From assembly GCA_034698045.1 (NCBI GenBank), contig JAQGAU010000014.1, positions 1 through 64,000 on the forward strand: a stretch of 64,000 nt of DNA. The letters are read 5' to 3'. A program made the position numbers and the translations under genes. Positions 23,901-37,000 of this stretch are shown in pieces. Source of the stretch: Paramacrobiotus richtersi. Lineage: Eukaryota > Tardigrada > Eutardigrada > Parachela > Macrobiotidae. The stretch's first letter is position 1. The number at the start of each line of letters is the position of its first letter. The notes under the pieces are model-generated. The model was not told the origin of the DNA and made no database searches. It saw only the letters and a program-made list of their open reading frames with translations.

Positions 23901-24255
23901 TTATGGCACAAACCACGTGGCTGAGTACATATGACCTGATTTGTCCTTACCATTGCTAAGCTCTCTTTCAAGTTTTGCCAAAGAGATAACCAATACCTCA
24001 TAACAATCCAGAGCAGCCAAACTGCAGTTCGTATCCATAATCACACCTCGCGGCTCTGATGAAGGGAGGAGGAAGCAGCGTCGTTCACGGTGTTGGAGCA
24101 CCACGTACGGAAAGCGCAGATTCTGGAAACGATCGCGCACAAAACTAATTTGCTCGTCCCTGCATAAAAGGGATGCGGCTACTATAGTACTACTCTCATG
24201 AAAAACATTGTTCGGGAGGTTGGAAAAACGTTTGACGAGTGAATGGTACTTTTAC
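23901..24255 (-). CDS. candidate exon of an unrecognised protein
   Basis: The minus strand is open for about 118 codons with protein-like composition: FVRDRFQNLRFPYVVLQH, RRCFLLPSSEPRGVIMDT, CSLAALDCYEVLVISLAKLE. An acceptor-like atgcag sits at about 24166 and a donor GTAAGG at about 23952. There is no in-frame ATG near the upstream end, so this would be an internal or terminal exon, or a pseudogene piece. No partner exon was found. Region 24256-24951 beyond it shows nothing. Confidence 0.33.
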
Positions 24256-24951
24256 GTACAATACTGTGCCTGTGGGAAGTTTGTATGCATAAGCCACCGT
24301 TTAGGCCAACCAAAAAAAGCTAATGCACATCAACACGAAAAACCATTTGGGCGCACCAACCTCCGATTATTAATTACGTAACACCTCAAAGAAATCGAAA
24401 CACAGATAGACGTGTAATTACATAAACAATAAAACGTGATCGACACAAGATCGCCTTTCGTCTTACCGAATTTGCCGAAAACAAATCTGTCAATATTCAT
24501 AAAAATTTATTGGTGTATATACTGCATTGCAGTGCTGCCAATAACGACAAGGTCATCTTCGATACCGGGCTTATCTTTTGCATTGCGTCACAAAGATGCT
24601 TTCGAGGCAAAACTGGTTGAAAACGATTACCATTTATGTACTGTATGTTCACTCACGGTAGCAGTAAACGCATTTAATGAATCTGGGACAGCAGACCGGA
24701 AATTTAATTTTATACAATATGTACATGAGATGCACGGTTGTAGATTTTTTAAAGACAATGTGCACTGTTTTTTTGGGTGATCCTATGACTACGTCCCATA
24801 TTTTCATGTTTATTATTAATAATTTATAGTCTACATGCAGTATGTGCCTTATTAAAAACAATTTTACAAGTATTATTCGGATAAGTGCGATGCTGCTGAT
24901 TATAGCAACAAACGGCTGTTCGAAGAGATTCTGTTAGTATTGTACAATGTA

Positions 24952-25492
24952 CAGTGTCAAGAACTTACTATATCTAAAAGGACTGTTATCTTATTGCGCA
25001 ATCAAGCATGACGTAAGCGGGTGGCGATGCAGGTAAATCTGCGCCCGTAGACTTCTATGTTGTGGGCCATTTCTGGAACTTGGTTGCATTTCCCTTAAAA
25101 GTGGCAAGTTACAGCTCCAAAGATAGAGAAGAAAATTTAGTTTAGGGTCTAGACTCAGCTTTTAACTCATTAATTAGAAAAGAAAGAGTTTTGACAGTTT
25201 TCAGTTAACACAGAAGAGCGTTGCCAACGCTATCGTAGACTTCCATGCTAACTGGGAACGAGCACAACTCTTTTCTTTCGAGTTAATGAGTTAAAAGCTG
25301 AGTTCAGACCCTAAACCAAATTTTTTTCTCTATCTTTTGAGCTATAGCTTGCCACTTTTAAGGAAATGCAACCAAGTTCCAGAAATGGCCCACAACATAG
25401 AAGTCTACGGGCGCAGATTTAGCTGCATCGCCAACCGCTTTCGTCACATACCCACATAACTGTCCTTGTAGTATAGTAAGTTCTTGACAGTG
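24952..25492. mobile_element. palindromic mariner-like MITE
   Basis: A 541-bp foldback element begins CAGTGTCAAGAACTTACTATA, and its end is the near reverse complement (TATAGTAAGTTCTTGACAGTG). TA flanks both sides (24950-24951 and 25493-25494). The arms pair over almost the whole length (for example gtagacttctatgttgtggg at about 25047 with its complement at about 25390), leaving a centre near 25220. It has no coding capacity. The TA target and terminal CA(G/C)TGTC fit Tc1/mariner. Confidence 0.8.
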
Positions 25493-25494
25493 TA

Positions 25495-25996
25495 TATCGT
25501 ACAGCATCAGAATGATAGTCAGAATAAGATTGACGGTATGGACGTCATCATGTTCTACAAAGGCAGCCAATCAGAGTCACCTACTATAGTGATACCAAAA
25601 AAGAGGTGGCTGACCAGGTTTCATGGAGTTTAATGCTACCGTTGGTACCGTACAATCATTTCATCGTGCAATCCCGTCAAGAACTGCCATATCTGTCAGA
25701 AGCTGTAGGCATAGCGGTTCTTACAAGACCAATGTGCTTTTCCGGCTTACCTGTTGAAATTGTCGTCTTGACACGTCCGCGTGAGCTGTAGACTGTGAAT
25801 TTTCCCGGTGTCGTGTATTTTTCCATGTCAATAAAATATCGACCCTTGCCTTCGGCATGTATTACTCTAGTAAGTGCCAGTAATTTAAAGTTCATTCCAC
25901 TTCAGAACTTCGTCTAAGCTGCGGTAACGATACCGTTTCGTGCTTTCTCTTTCCGCTCACTCTGGGTTTCATTAAGGCTATATTCCAGCCATTCCG
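25495..25996. other. intergenic; start of the duplicated CUB-gene upstream block
   Basis: From about 25870 the sequence matches 32830 onward (shared block ttcattccacttcagaac), marking the left part of the tandem unit that carries the EGF/CUB-like gene. Confidence 0.55.
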
Positions 25997-26589
25997 ATAA
26001 CTATAAGTGAAATCAAGACAGCCGCGCACCTGTAATCGTTGCACCAAGGTGCATTATTGTTTTTAATAACCAAAACATTGATATACACTGTCGAGAAATC
26101 CGTTTGTGCGCGCAACGTCCGGTTATTGCGCAACAGCGGCGAAAAGTTTAAACACGTCTCCTTCTCAGATAATTCAACGCTTCATCCAAACTTCTTGAAA
26201 CTTTCATCATAAATGCACACATATATGATGATCGTTCTGACCCAGAATTAGCCCGGTACCATGTTTCTGAAATTTTAAAATGAATTTCAAAAATTTTCAA
26301 ATTCATTTTAAAATTTCAAAAACATACCTCAGGGCTGAAAGTGGTTCAGAACGATTATCATATATATGTGCATTTATGATGAAAGCTTCAAGAAGTTTGG
26401 ATAAAACACTGAATTATCTGAGAAGGAAACGTGTTTAAACTTTTCGCCGCTGTTGCGCAAAAACCGGACGTTGCGCGCACAAACGGATTTCTGGACAGTG
26501 TATATCCATGTTCTGGTTCTTAAAAACAATAATGCACCTGGATGCAACGGTTACAGGTGCGCGGCTGTCTTGATTTCACTTATAGTTAT
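25997..26589. mobile_element. ~600-bp palindromic element, copy 1
   Basis: The two ends, ataactataagtgaaatcaa and its complement at 26570-26589, open a palindrome that continues through cgcgcacctgtaa, tgatatacactgt, tccgtttgtgcgcgcaacg and tgcgcaacagcggcgaaaag to a centre of short aaattttaaaatgaattt blocks near 26290. Arms are about 90% alike by eye. The same block order occurs at 35689-36271 and, decayed, at 2480-3015. The paralogous flank at about 32890-32960 lacks it, so it inserted after the duplication or was lost there. No transposase; family unknown. Confidence 0.8.
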
Positions 26590-27727
26590 AGCAATGGGTG
26601 GAAAATCGTCTTAACAATCCTGCGAGAATAACAAGAACTGGTTTTGTTGGAAGGGGGTCAAGATAAACAGGTTTAGGTAGTAACAGTTGTCGGAGGCAAG
26701 TCACGGACTCACGGAGTGAAAGTGCATAAGACATGTCAAAACGTGATTTGGAAATACTAACCATTATGCTGTATATTTTCAATTATCACAGTACTAGTGT
26801 GCTTTATTATGAAATACGCCCAATTAGAAATACCCTTTGTGATATGTTTGAATTGCAATGTTTAAGCATAAAATATGTTTGCTGAATATTTTCCGTAGGG
26901 TATTATTTTATAATAGGCACTATGAGTGTTAGCCAAAAATTAAACAATTATAGCGCTTTTGCCAGTTCGCAACAAACAACAAGTTTCAGTTTCTGGTCTA
27001 CAGTGGCCGCCGTTTAAATCGTTCGGTAAAGAGGCAGACTGACCACGATTTTTAGAAACGTAAGTTCACTGCCACCGCACATGCATTTCATTAAAGCCTA
27101 TACTTCAAGGCCAGATTGGCAGCTTCTGTCAAATATGCTGCCGTTTCCAAGATTAATGCGAGTTTAAGTACATATTAAGTGTAGGGTTATTATGGGATGG
27201 CACAACCGTCCGCCGCAGAAGCCATATAGACCTGACAGCGTGCCCATGAAACGGTAGTCGACGTAGCAGTTGTACACAGCACGTCAATAGGTTGCACACA
27301 GTTTCCAAGATTAATGTGATAAGTACATGATTATTAATGGTAATGTTATTATGAGATGCCTCATGATAAGCTTGACAGCGTGCTCATCGAAAGGTAAATA
27401 GTCGACATAGCGCGAATTCTTAGGTTTTTGACATTCTGGATCTTTCAGGGTAATGAAGTAACAACCCTGCCTCTGGCACTTGCTGCTACTGTATGTAGCA
27501 GTGAGAGAGGACGTTTTATAATTCAACCAGTATGTTCAAGTCAGACGGTTTATTATTTTCATAACCACCTCCACTTTCAGTGTGTGCATGCAATAAACTT
27601 TGGATAGTGCAGCTGAGTTCGTACTTTCCACGTTTGCAACGATTCTGTGACCTTTTACCACTACAAAGAGCAGTAATACTAAGTCTGTTTCGTTATTTTT
27701 TTGCGTTTCTGTAAGAATCTTTTCAAC
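26590..27727. other. duplicated upstream region of EGF/CUB-like gene 1
   Basis: Paralogous to about 32940-34068, including the segment around ccaagattaatgtgat (27305 and 33630) and the 200 bp before the start codon. Promoter elements are not recognisable. Confidence 0.6.
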
Positions 27728-30700
27728 ATGAACCGTTTTACTGTCCATTTTTTCACATGCCAGCTAGCCGGAATCTTTGCCATGATTATGTTCTCTTCTG
27801 ACTGCGTTGTCGGCCAACAGCAAGTGCTTTTTCCACTGGTCCCTCTCGGCCAGTATCCCTTCCTCAGCGGCTTTAGTACTCCATCAAATCCAACCACATT
27901 AGCTCCATCGGACGATAACCCGGCCCTTTCTCGGAAACTGGTGGATAATAGCAATCCTTCTGACACGTCTTTCATTGATTCCTGTAAGGGCTACGTTGGC
28001 AACGCTGCACTTGATTGCCCTTGTGCAGCGCCTGGCAAGCGTTGTGCTGATTCGGTTTCTCTCTGCAAAAACGGAAAATGCATTTGCGACCCGGCCCTTG
28101 GATACATAGATAACGCCGGGAAGAAATGCATCCGGTACGCGACAACTACGTCAACCACGACAGGTACAATATGGTTAAATGTTCCTACACGAAAATTCCG
28201 TTTTGCATTTAATATGATCGACGTCAGATGGTCGTTTTGTTGAGTTCCTTGGATATCGCAGAAAGCTTTCACTTGCCGTACTTCCATCGATTACTGCAAT
28301 TTAGTTCTTATTTTACAGTCTTACACTTTTCTTTCCGTTTCTGTCCCATTTAAAGCGGCTTGTTAATTCTGAGTTCAGATAGCCCAACGTGTGCAGATTT
28401 ACAGTACATTAAGCTTCCAAAATAGAATACAGTCCTGTCTTGCTAAATCGTTCAAATCTATAACCTGGCAAGGCCGGAGAAGTCATTAGTATTTCAAACG
28501 GTGTCGTTTTAGCTTGCCGGGAAGTTACTAATATAACGAGCAGACTATGTGTGTGTACTCTGTGATTGTTCCAGTTTTCACTTGAAGATTATGGTTTTGC
28601 AAAACAAATTCGGATTGATAAAATACGGTATAACCGGTTTGTATGAGCAAACGGTCAACCAACTGGGGTTTGTTTCTTTGATGGGGCGTTTTGACTTTTA
28701 CCTTAGTTCAAAGAAAATTTGGTCTTCCTTCGGAAAACGTGGGTGTTATCTAATAATTTAGGAAGTGTGGAATCGGAGTGAAATATTTCTGTCATCAGTT
28801 ACTATTCAGTATTCACGATACTGTTTACACTTGCTGTATGTCTGGTAGATTGTTAGCTTTTTAACGCAACACAAATTTTTTACCGCATCGTAAATAACAC
28901 TGCATTGCAGCAATCCCGGCCACCCGTGCACCCTGCACTTGCCCAACCAGTGCCCCGTGTACCAGTAAGTACCGCTGCGCACCGTCGGACATAGTTATGG
29001 TGCAAAACGCAGATTAAGCATATTTTAGAATAATTACTGCGAAACATTTTTCACTGCATCTGTTACGTTGATAAACCTATCCGCAATGTGCATAAAGTGT
29101 CTAATCAGTAACGATGATAAGGTAATTTAGCCGTAACAACGCCCACAACGACTGCACTTCCGACAACCACAGCGGCACCGGATAGACGATGCGGGTTTGG
29201 TGGTGCATTCGCCGGCTTTCCAGCTCAAGGTACGCACTTAATAAATTTTTATCTTACTAATTCTAGCGACGACTGCGTGGCAATAGTTTTTCTAACAAAC
29301 CTGCATGATCCATCGGCGGCACATGTAACGTAACATGGTCATTAATAATGCTCCGTTGAACGTAAACCAATTATCAACAGTCCACTACAAAAAACCGCAG
29401 TTATTTATTTTGGCATCGTTTCTGACAAACGCGCAAATGGCAATACACATTTTTAAAGATAATAAATAAAGATCGTTTTATAAGCTGGTTTTTCCAAAGT
29501 GAAATACATATTTCGGCGCAGAGAAAGAACTGCACGTGAAATGTCATCACGGACACGGACCAGATTAATCCAACTTGCATAAATGAGCAGTTTGTATACC
29601 CAAGAAAGATCCCTGTCCTGAAAATAAAACCAAACATCCGCTTTAATCGTAGCGGTTCTTCCAGATTCGACGTCATGCGCTTATATGAATAAAGGGGACA
29701 CACAAACAGCGACTATCGGCACAGCGGACTATGCGACCTTTACATTTCTCGGCAATACCGCCGTCATTTGTCCTGGAGGGTCGTTTCAGGTAAGTGTTGC
29801 CGAGAGCCCTGAAGTACGTAGATAAAGGTAGTACAAACACGACAAAATTGCAAGCGGTTGTTAACTTACGAATTCGTTGAAACAGGTCGACATTGACAAA
29901 GTATTTCCCGACATTCCGGTAAGCGTCTTATAACGTAACTTTAAAAAACTTCCACGTGCAGATGCCAAACGGAGAGTGTGGTTGTGAAAGAGGGTTTATG
30001 AAAATAAATTGCCAAGAACCCACCAGCCGCGGGTAGCGTGTCTTTTAGCCGTGGAACTTACTTACATTACTGCTCTTTGAATTTATTATTTTGTTTTATA
30101 CTGCTTTTTGAGTCGTCATTTGATAGGTCCACTAGATGTTACAATTTGCCAGCGCTATCGACTTTTGTTGAACATTTTATTTGAGTTATACTTTCATTAA
30201 GATCAGACTGTTGGACTGTCTAGCTCGCCAGCACTGCCTGCGAAAGAAATTGAACTAATATCTGGGACGCTTACACGCTAAACGTGAATTCTGCAATTTA
30301 GAAAACGTTTTAGCTTTCAACCTGAGATTACATTCTTTCTGGGATGATGGGCCTTTAACACTGTTGTCATCCCTGTAGTATAAATCGTATAATATTAGCC
30401 GCTATGCCAAGCTGTGAATTCAAAAACAGGTTCATTTCCGTGTCGTCTCTTTCCAGGATTGCAACCAAGCTTTCGTGAACATTTATGGTACTCCACTCTG
30501 CCACCAAAGCACACCATCCCGAATAACGATTCCGGCGCCCATCTTTGTAAGCTTGTTGTTAGCCAAACATGAATACATGTACCAGCGTCCTGTCTTCCTT
30601 AAAGCGGTGCTTTTGTGGATGAACTAAGCTGAAGTAGTTGCAACGGTATCGGAATCACATTTACCGACAATCGTGACAAGGATGTGCTTCTGTTTCAGTC

Positions 30701-30770
30701 GGTGGCTGTTTTCATAGCATCCACTGCTGGGAACACTGGAGGCATGGCTTTGACGGTTACATGTGTCTAG
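27728..30770 (+). CDS. secreted EGF-like/CUB-like protein, copy 1
   Basis: Seven exons in one frame: 27728-28163, 28911-28964, 29131-29229, 29665-29789, 29886-29918 (33 bp), 30457-30546, 30699-30770 (TAG); 302 residues. The ATG at 27728 opens a signal peptide (residues 1-29, ending SSDCVVGQ). A cysteine module at residues 86-134 has eight cysteines (C86, C97, C99, C106, C113, C118, C120, C134), EGF/EB-like (CKNGKCICDPALGYIDNAGK). A Thr/Pro-rich linker follows, then a CUB-like C-terminal domain with CPGGSFQ, AFVNIYGTPLC, ITIPAPIF and final LTVTCV. No membrane segment. The exon structure is conserved in copy 2, which supports the model. It is likely an extracellular binding or matrix protein; its role is unknown. 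Confidence 0.83.
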
Positions 30771-31609
30771 CAGAACGGGGATACCTCCTTCTTTGATGTC
30801 TCCATTCGTTCGATCCGTTCGATGCAAATACATATGCTGGAATGTGTAGACTAAACAGCACAATGATGACTATATAATTAGTTTACATTTTTGCGCTCTG
30901 AAGGCTGGGCGGTAATTTGTTGCGGTCAACGGATAAAAGTTCGTGAATGGATTTGAAGGATGGCAACTCTCGGCCCGGGTGCACCCTCGTCAAAATGTAT
31001 TGGGTGCTTGTGTGAATTTTGTCTGTGTTTTTTTTCCCTGGTGATATGCAAAAGCCTGACTTTACAAGTTATACATTTGTTGCTTTCGGTTTAAAGGTTT
31101 TCTTTTGTTTTTTTCAACTCACCTCAACGTGTTTATTGCTGTACCATGGTATCAAACGTGTACCGAATCACACAACCTCAACCGAAATGTAAAACGAGAA
31201 ATACAACCTCAACTGTTTATTCGACAACAGCCCAGTGACGGCGTTGACTGTTGACACAACGAAAATTCACACATAAAAACATTTTCCCTAATTTGCACGC
31301 GAAGGAACAGGAGTCGAAGCCAAACTATAACGTTACCGAACATAATTTTCGTGCTTAAACGCTGGAAAAAAACAGATGGTCTGCTTTCCAATTTCCTTAA
31401 AAATAACCTTTTTAAAAGGTTTTTTTATTGTCGTCCTTGGATGTACTCCGCATGCGCGATAAACTCTTAATTTTTCGTGCGTCGTGCAGTGTTTCATGTC
31501 AATGAAATATCAGCGTTGCTTTTGGCACCTATTCAGTTTTTATTGGGCAAAAGCCTCCGACATAAAAACGAATGCAAAGGCACATAAAGAGACAACTACA
31601 AGGTAAACT
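30771..31609. other. 3' flank of EGF/CUB-like gene 1 with a dispersed repeat
   Basis: About 30880-31000 matches the 3' flank of copy 2 at about 38580-38690. About 31190-31420 is related to the repeat at 10020-10330. No gene. Confidence 0.5.
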
Positions 31610-32530
31610 GTCAAATGTCAAAGAAACAACCAGCATTACGACCTCGATTAGTACCTCTACGAGAACCCGACGGCAGAGTGCCCAAAACAGCGGCAGCGTT
31701 ACCTCTAACAACAGCTAAGCTAAAACGATGCTTTATAAAAGAGGTCGAGCGAGGCTCCCCCATCAGTCTGCGAATCTTTCGTCCCATGAACTTAAACAAT
31801 CTCAATGAAAGCCGCACCAAAAGTCCCAAGGGTTTCGACCGCTAAAGGGTAAAACAAATATCCACGCTGCTCCAGATTGGAGTATAGGCGTCGCTTCCGG
31901 TTTTCTCGAACGGAAACTAAGGTTAATCCATCTGGCCGACTGGCGTCACGAAACAATTCGTCAGGTTCAAGCTGGCAAGGAAAACTCGCGCTTTCGGCCG
32001 TCCTTTTCATCACAATGTTCAGTTCCATGCCGGGGTCACTATCCCTTATTAAAACGGCATGACAAGCCGTGGTGTCCATTAAGGTCAACTCGGACTCCAC
32101 AGTTCGTACAGTCGGTTCGGCCACAATACCAAGTGCTAGGCGTAGGCCGATACCAATCTCGTCAACTCGTCATCACTCAGAAAAGTTCCCAAACAGGGTG
32201 CAGGGAGAGCATTTGAGCCAGGCGCCAGAATCGCGCTCTAGGGCTGTAAAAAGAGCTGCTCTACCACGAACATTTCTCATCGTGGACAGACGCATTTTGG
32301 ACGAAACATGCTGTATGACCGGTACACCCCAGGCCCCAACTGAAATTTTCGCAAAGCCACGTCCGGCGTTTTGCATCTTGTCGACTGTATCCAAAACTTC
32401 CCCACGGGATCAACCAACCGGTCCGACAAGCCATGGCAGATGCTGGAAATCAGTGGCAGAACAGAATGCACCGAAGCCAAACAGGCCGGGAAAGCAAGTG
32501 CAGTTGTTCGTCTAATTCCCTGCTCCACCA
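31610..32530 (-). mobile_element. LINE ORF2 3' fragment, decayed
   Basis: Minus-strand frames carry conserved C-terminal landmarks of a non-LTR retrotransposon ORF2, downstream of the reverse transcriptase core. They are a region near 32130-32170 resembling GLRLALG..., RPDGLTLV near 31920, YPLAVETLGTFGAAF near 31810-31850, and GEPRSTSFIKHRFSLAVV followed by RGNAAAVLGTLP near 31670-31750. These pieces lie in at least two frames, so there are several frameshifts, and the element has lost its 5' half. A related tail is at 47766-48222 on the plus strand. Confidence 0.75.
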
Positions 32531-34068
32531 AACGTGACAGGCAAAGTCAACTGAGTCAGTCATCATTTAATCGTATAGTCGTTTTTAACACGTCTGGTGT
32601 CGAGATCTAGAGAAATAAGTTACAGGTTATCGATAATTGTTAAGTAAACAGCGTGCATTTGGACAAGTACCAGATCTGGTGAAACGCTGGACGCGGCGGT
32701 TACTACAAGGCCGACGTACTTCTGAGTCTTGACTCTCGAAAATGTCATCTCGGGACGTCCGTTGTGCGAGTGAGGCATCGTCCATTTCTTCAGGCCAATG
32801 AAATATCGCCCTTGCCTTTGGCATGTGTTTGAAGTTCATTCCGCTTCAGAACTTTGTCTATGCTGTGGTAACGATACCGTTCCGTAATCCGCACTTTCTT
32901 TTTCGGGCCATTCTCGTTTTCTTAACCAGTCCTTCGAGAATTACAAAAATTGTTTTACCAGAAGACACAAAGGCGGTCAAGAGAAACCGGTTCCGGTGGT
33001 AGCGGTTGTCGGCGGCAAGTCACGGTTGTGAAGTACATAAGGTATACATATCAAGATGTGATTTGAAAATATTGCCCATTATACTATACATTGTCCATTA
33101 TCACAGTGTACACTATTTTAAAACATGCCCAATAAAAAATACTATATGTGGTATGTTTGAATTTAAAATGATTGAGTATAAGATATATTTTTATAGTTTT
33201 TTCATAATATACTGTACACTATGAGTGTCAATTAGATTATCAGACAAAAATTCAGAAAAACGCATTTTATGCCCGTTTGCTAGTTTGCAGGAAACGACAG
33301 TTTTCCGAAGGGGATGCATTGTGCAAATTATTATTAATTTTCACAAATTACATTCTGTATGGAAACACAGAGAAATATATTGCGATACGTGACATACTGA
33401 TCAAAGTTATAACAAAAACCTGTTCGGGGAATCACTTATCAGTAGCGCGATAGGTCTGACTGTCTATAAGCATGACATTCTGCGAGTGCTGCCGCATACA
33501 TCCTTTGTCATGCAGGCAAAGAAGTGACTGACAACGTTTCATTACAAATATGAGTTCACTCCTACCGCACAAGCGTACATATACTCTGTCAAAAAAGGAT
33601 GGCAGCGTCGGTTAAAAATGCTGTTTCCAAGATTAATGTAATTTTAAGTACATGATGATTGCATGTGATGTTATTCTGGGATGACACATCCGTCCGATCC
33701 GATGCAAGCGCTACTGACCTGAAAGCGTGCCCATCGAAAGGTAGTCGACGTGGTGCGATTGCTCAGGTTTTTGACATTGTATTTTTAAGACAAAGGAATT
33801 AACAACCCTGCCTTTGGCACTTCCTGTTATGTGCGAGTTTGACAGTGCTTTTTATACTTCAAGCAGTATGTTGCGGTCAGACCGTTTATTTTTGCCAAAA
33901 CTATCATCACTTTCCCCGTGTATACAATAAATTCTGAAGAGTGCAAGTACGCTTGGTGATTAAAAAGTTTTCAACGATCGCGTGACCTTTCACTAATATA
34001 AATTAGTAGTAAAACCAAAATTACTATTTTTAGTCATTTTTTTGCTTTTCCGTAAAAATCTTTCTGAA
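32531..34068. other. duplicated upstream region of EGF/CUB-like gene 2
   Basis: Paralogous to 25870-27727 but without the 25997-26589 palindrome. No gene or regulatory motif could be assigned. Confidence 0.55.
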
Positions 34069-37000
34069 ATGAACGGTTTGACAGTCGTCCTTTCTACATA
34101 CCAGCTAGCTGGAATCGTTGCCATGATTATGTTCTCTTCTAACTGCGTTGTCAGCCAACAGCAAGTAGTTTTCCCACTGGTCCCTCTCGGCCAGTATCCG
34201 TTTCTTGGCGGCTTTAGTACACCATCATCAAATCCATCCACATCAGCTCCGTCGGACGACAATCCGGCCATTTCTCGGAAGCTTGTGGATAATTCCAACC
34301 CCTCGGATACGGCTTTCATTGATTCGTGCAAAGGTTACGTGGGTAACGCTGCACTTCGGTGTCCATGCGCGGCACCTGGTCGGCGCTGTGCTGATGCAGC
34401 TTCGCTGTGCAAAAACAGCCAATGCATTTGCGACCCGTCCCTTGGATATATGGATAATGCCGGGAAGAATTGTATTCGGTATGCGACGACCACGGCAACT
34501 ACGACAGGTAAAATATGGTTAAGTGTACCTACACGAACAGTACGTTCTGCATGTAGTATAAACTATGTTAGACGCTTGTTTTGTTGAGTCCTGCTGTACC
34601 CTCGGATGTCGTTTCAAAAACGTTTCACTTTTCACTTTATATGAAGAAACGGTCGGCTTTTGTGTTCGGGTTTTATTTTTCTTTCGTAGCGGTATTGTGA
34701 CATTTTGACTGCTGTCTTAGCTCAAGAAAATTTGGCATTCCCTTTGAAAATTGGGTACATCGTGAAATCTTCTAACTGATTTTCAGAACCGGAATGACAT
34801 ACCACTCTCATCAGTTACTTACGTTCAAGATGCTGGCCCACACTTAAATCTGACAGAATGTCTGCTTTTTAACGCAACTTTAATCAAACGTCTCACCAGT
34901 CAGTTTGACGGCCTCCAAACGAAACTATATCATCAAAGATATTATGCAAAGACGTTACAGTCTGTTAAGTTTGTAGTGTCTTTTCAAAGTGGGTGAACAT
35001 GGTATCGCTGTTGCTGTTTACGCATTGAATGCTTCACGTACACTACAGAAGCGTTCGTTAAAAACTGCCGATTACCGGAAACTATAATTTTGTACATCAG
35101 CTGGAAGCATTAAACAGTATTTAGAAGAAACTGGTCCATACCTGTAAAGTACATACATAATACTGTATTGCAGCAAAGCCAACCACCTGTGCACCCTGCA
35201 GTGCCTGCACGTGTCCAGCCTGCACGTGTCCGACCACTACCAGTATCCCCTGTACAAGTAAGTACCAATATATAGTAACTAGCTTCACCATAAGATTCTT
35301 CTGAAAAGGATTATGTTGATTGTTGAAAAAGTGGGCCGAACTTTGCCTACCAATCAGAAAAATCACTTGGAATCGAAAATGTGTTGGCACTTCAAGAAAT
35401 GTGAAACTTGTGGAAAACTGTGGGTTCTATGCTGTTCTCAGCGTAGAAAGCAGTTCTGATCATAATCGAATACTAAGTCGGGAGGTAGTATGGATTGTTT
35501 GGATTATGGGGCGTGGCTGATTATTCTGATTATTTGGCTGTGGCCAGTCAGTGCGGGACTGACGTCACAAGGCGGAATAATCAACATTCGAATAATCAAC
35601 ATAATCAGCCCAACAATCCTTATGGTGAAACTAGCTAGTATATACAAACCCGTGTACGAGCCTTATGGCAAGTTTCTCCGTATTGCCGTAAGTATTGGTG
35701 AAACCACGACACCCGCGCACCTGTATATATTGAACTAGCCTCCGTTATGATTTATAACAGCCAGAACATCAATTCACTACGTCCAGAAATCCGTTTGTGC
35801 GCGCAACGCCCGGTTGTTGCGCAATAGCGGCAAAAAGTTTAAACGCATTTTCATCTCAAATAACTCAGCGTTTCGTCCAAACTTATTGAAACTTTCATGA
35901 TAAATACATACATATATGATGATTGTTCTGAACCATTTTCAGTCCTGGGGTATTTTTCTGAAATTTTAAAATGAATTAAAAAAATTTCAAAATTTATTTT
36001 AAAATTTCCGAAACATGCTTCCGGGCTGAAACTGGTTGAGAACGATCATCATATACTTGTACATTTGTCATGATAGTTTCAAGGAGTTTGGGTGAAACGC
36101 TCAGTTATTTGAGAAGAAAATGTGTTTAAACTTTTAGCGGCTGTTGCGCAAAAACCGGACGCTGCGCTCGCTTTCTGGACATTGTAAATTGATGTTCTCG
36201 CTCGTATAAATCATAACAGGCTAGTGCAATGTTTACAGGCGCGCCGAATGTTGTGGTTTCACCGATACTTATCTCAATACATACACAGCAACTCCCCTTA
36301 AAGTATAAGTAACAAGACTTGATAACAGTAACAATTCTGCAGTAATTACTTCGAGATGTCTTTACTTAAGTGCGCTGCAGGCACGTCTGCTATGTGGCGT
36401 AAAACTTCGATAAAGCATATTTTAAAATAATTACTGCAAAACATGTTCATTGCATGCGTTGGTAAACATATCCGCTATGTGCACAAACTGTCCAGTTATA
36501 ATGTACGTAATTTAGCCGCAGCAACGCCCACAACGACTGCACTTGTGACCACCACAGCGGCTCCGGACAAGAGATGCGGAAACAACATTGCTGTCGAAGG
36601 CTCTCCACCTCCACCTGACGGTATTCACTAATTTCACTTAATAAGTCGATGTTGCTAGTTCAAGCCATTGGTGCTTGAGAACAGAATAGTTTTGGCAAAG
36701 TGATTGTTGGAAGTAAATATCTGATATATGACTGATATGTTACTTTGTACTGTGGCACCCAGTCCACGTATACCCTGAGTGATTCAATGTCAGAAGGTGC
36801 GGGAAGGCACAGTGTGCTGAGTAATATCTGATCATGTTTTTGAGTACATAAACTGCCTGAATGTGTGTTGAAGAACAACTGACAATGTGAGACAACAATA
36901 CTTCTTGTGTACGGTTTCAGTTCGGAAGTCGCCTTGCTCTTTATAGTGTACCACCATATAAATTCCAACAGTGATCTTCTTCGAAGGCACATAAAAAACA

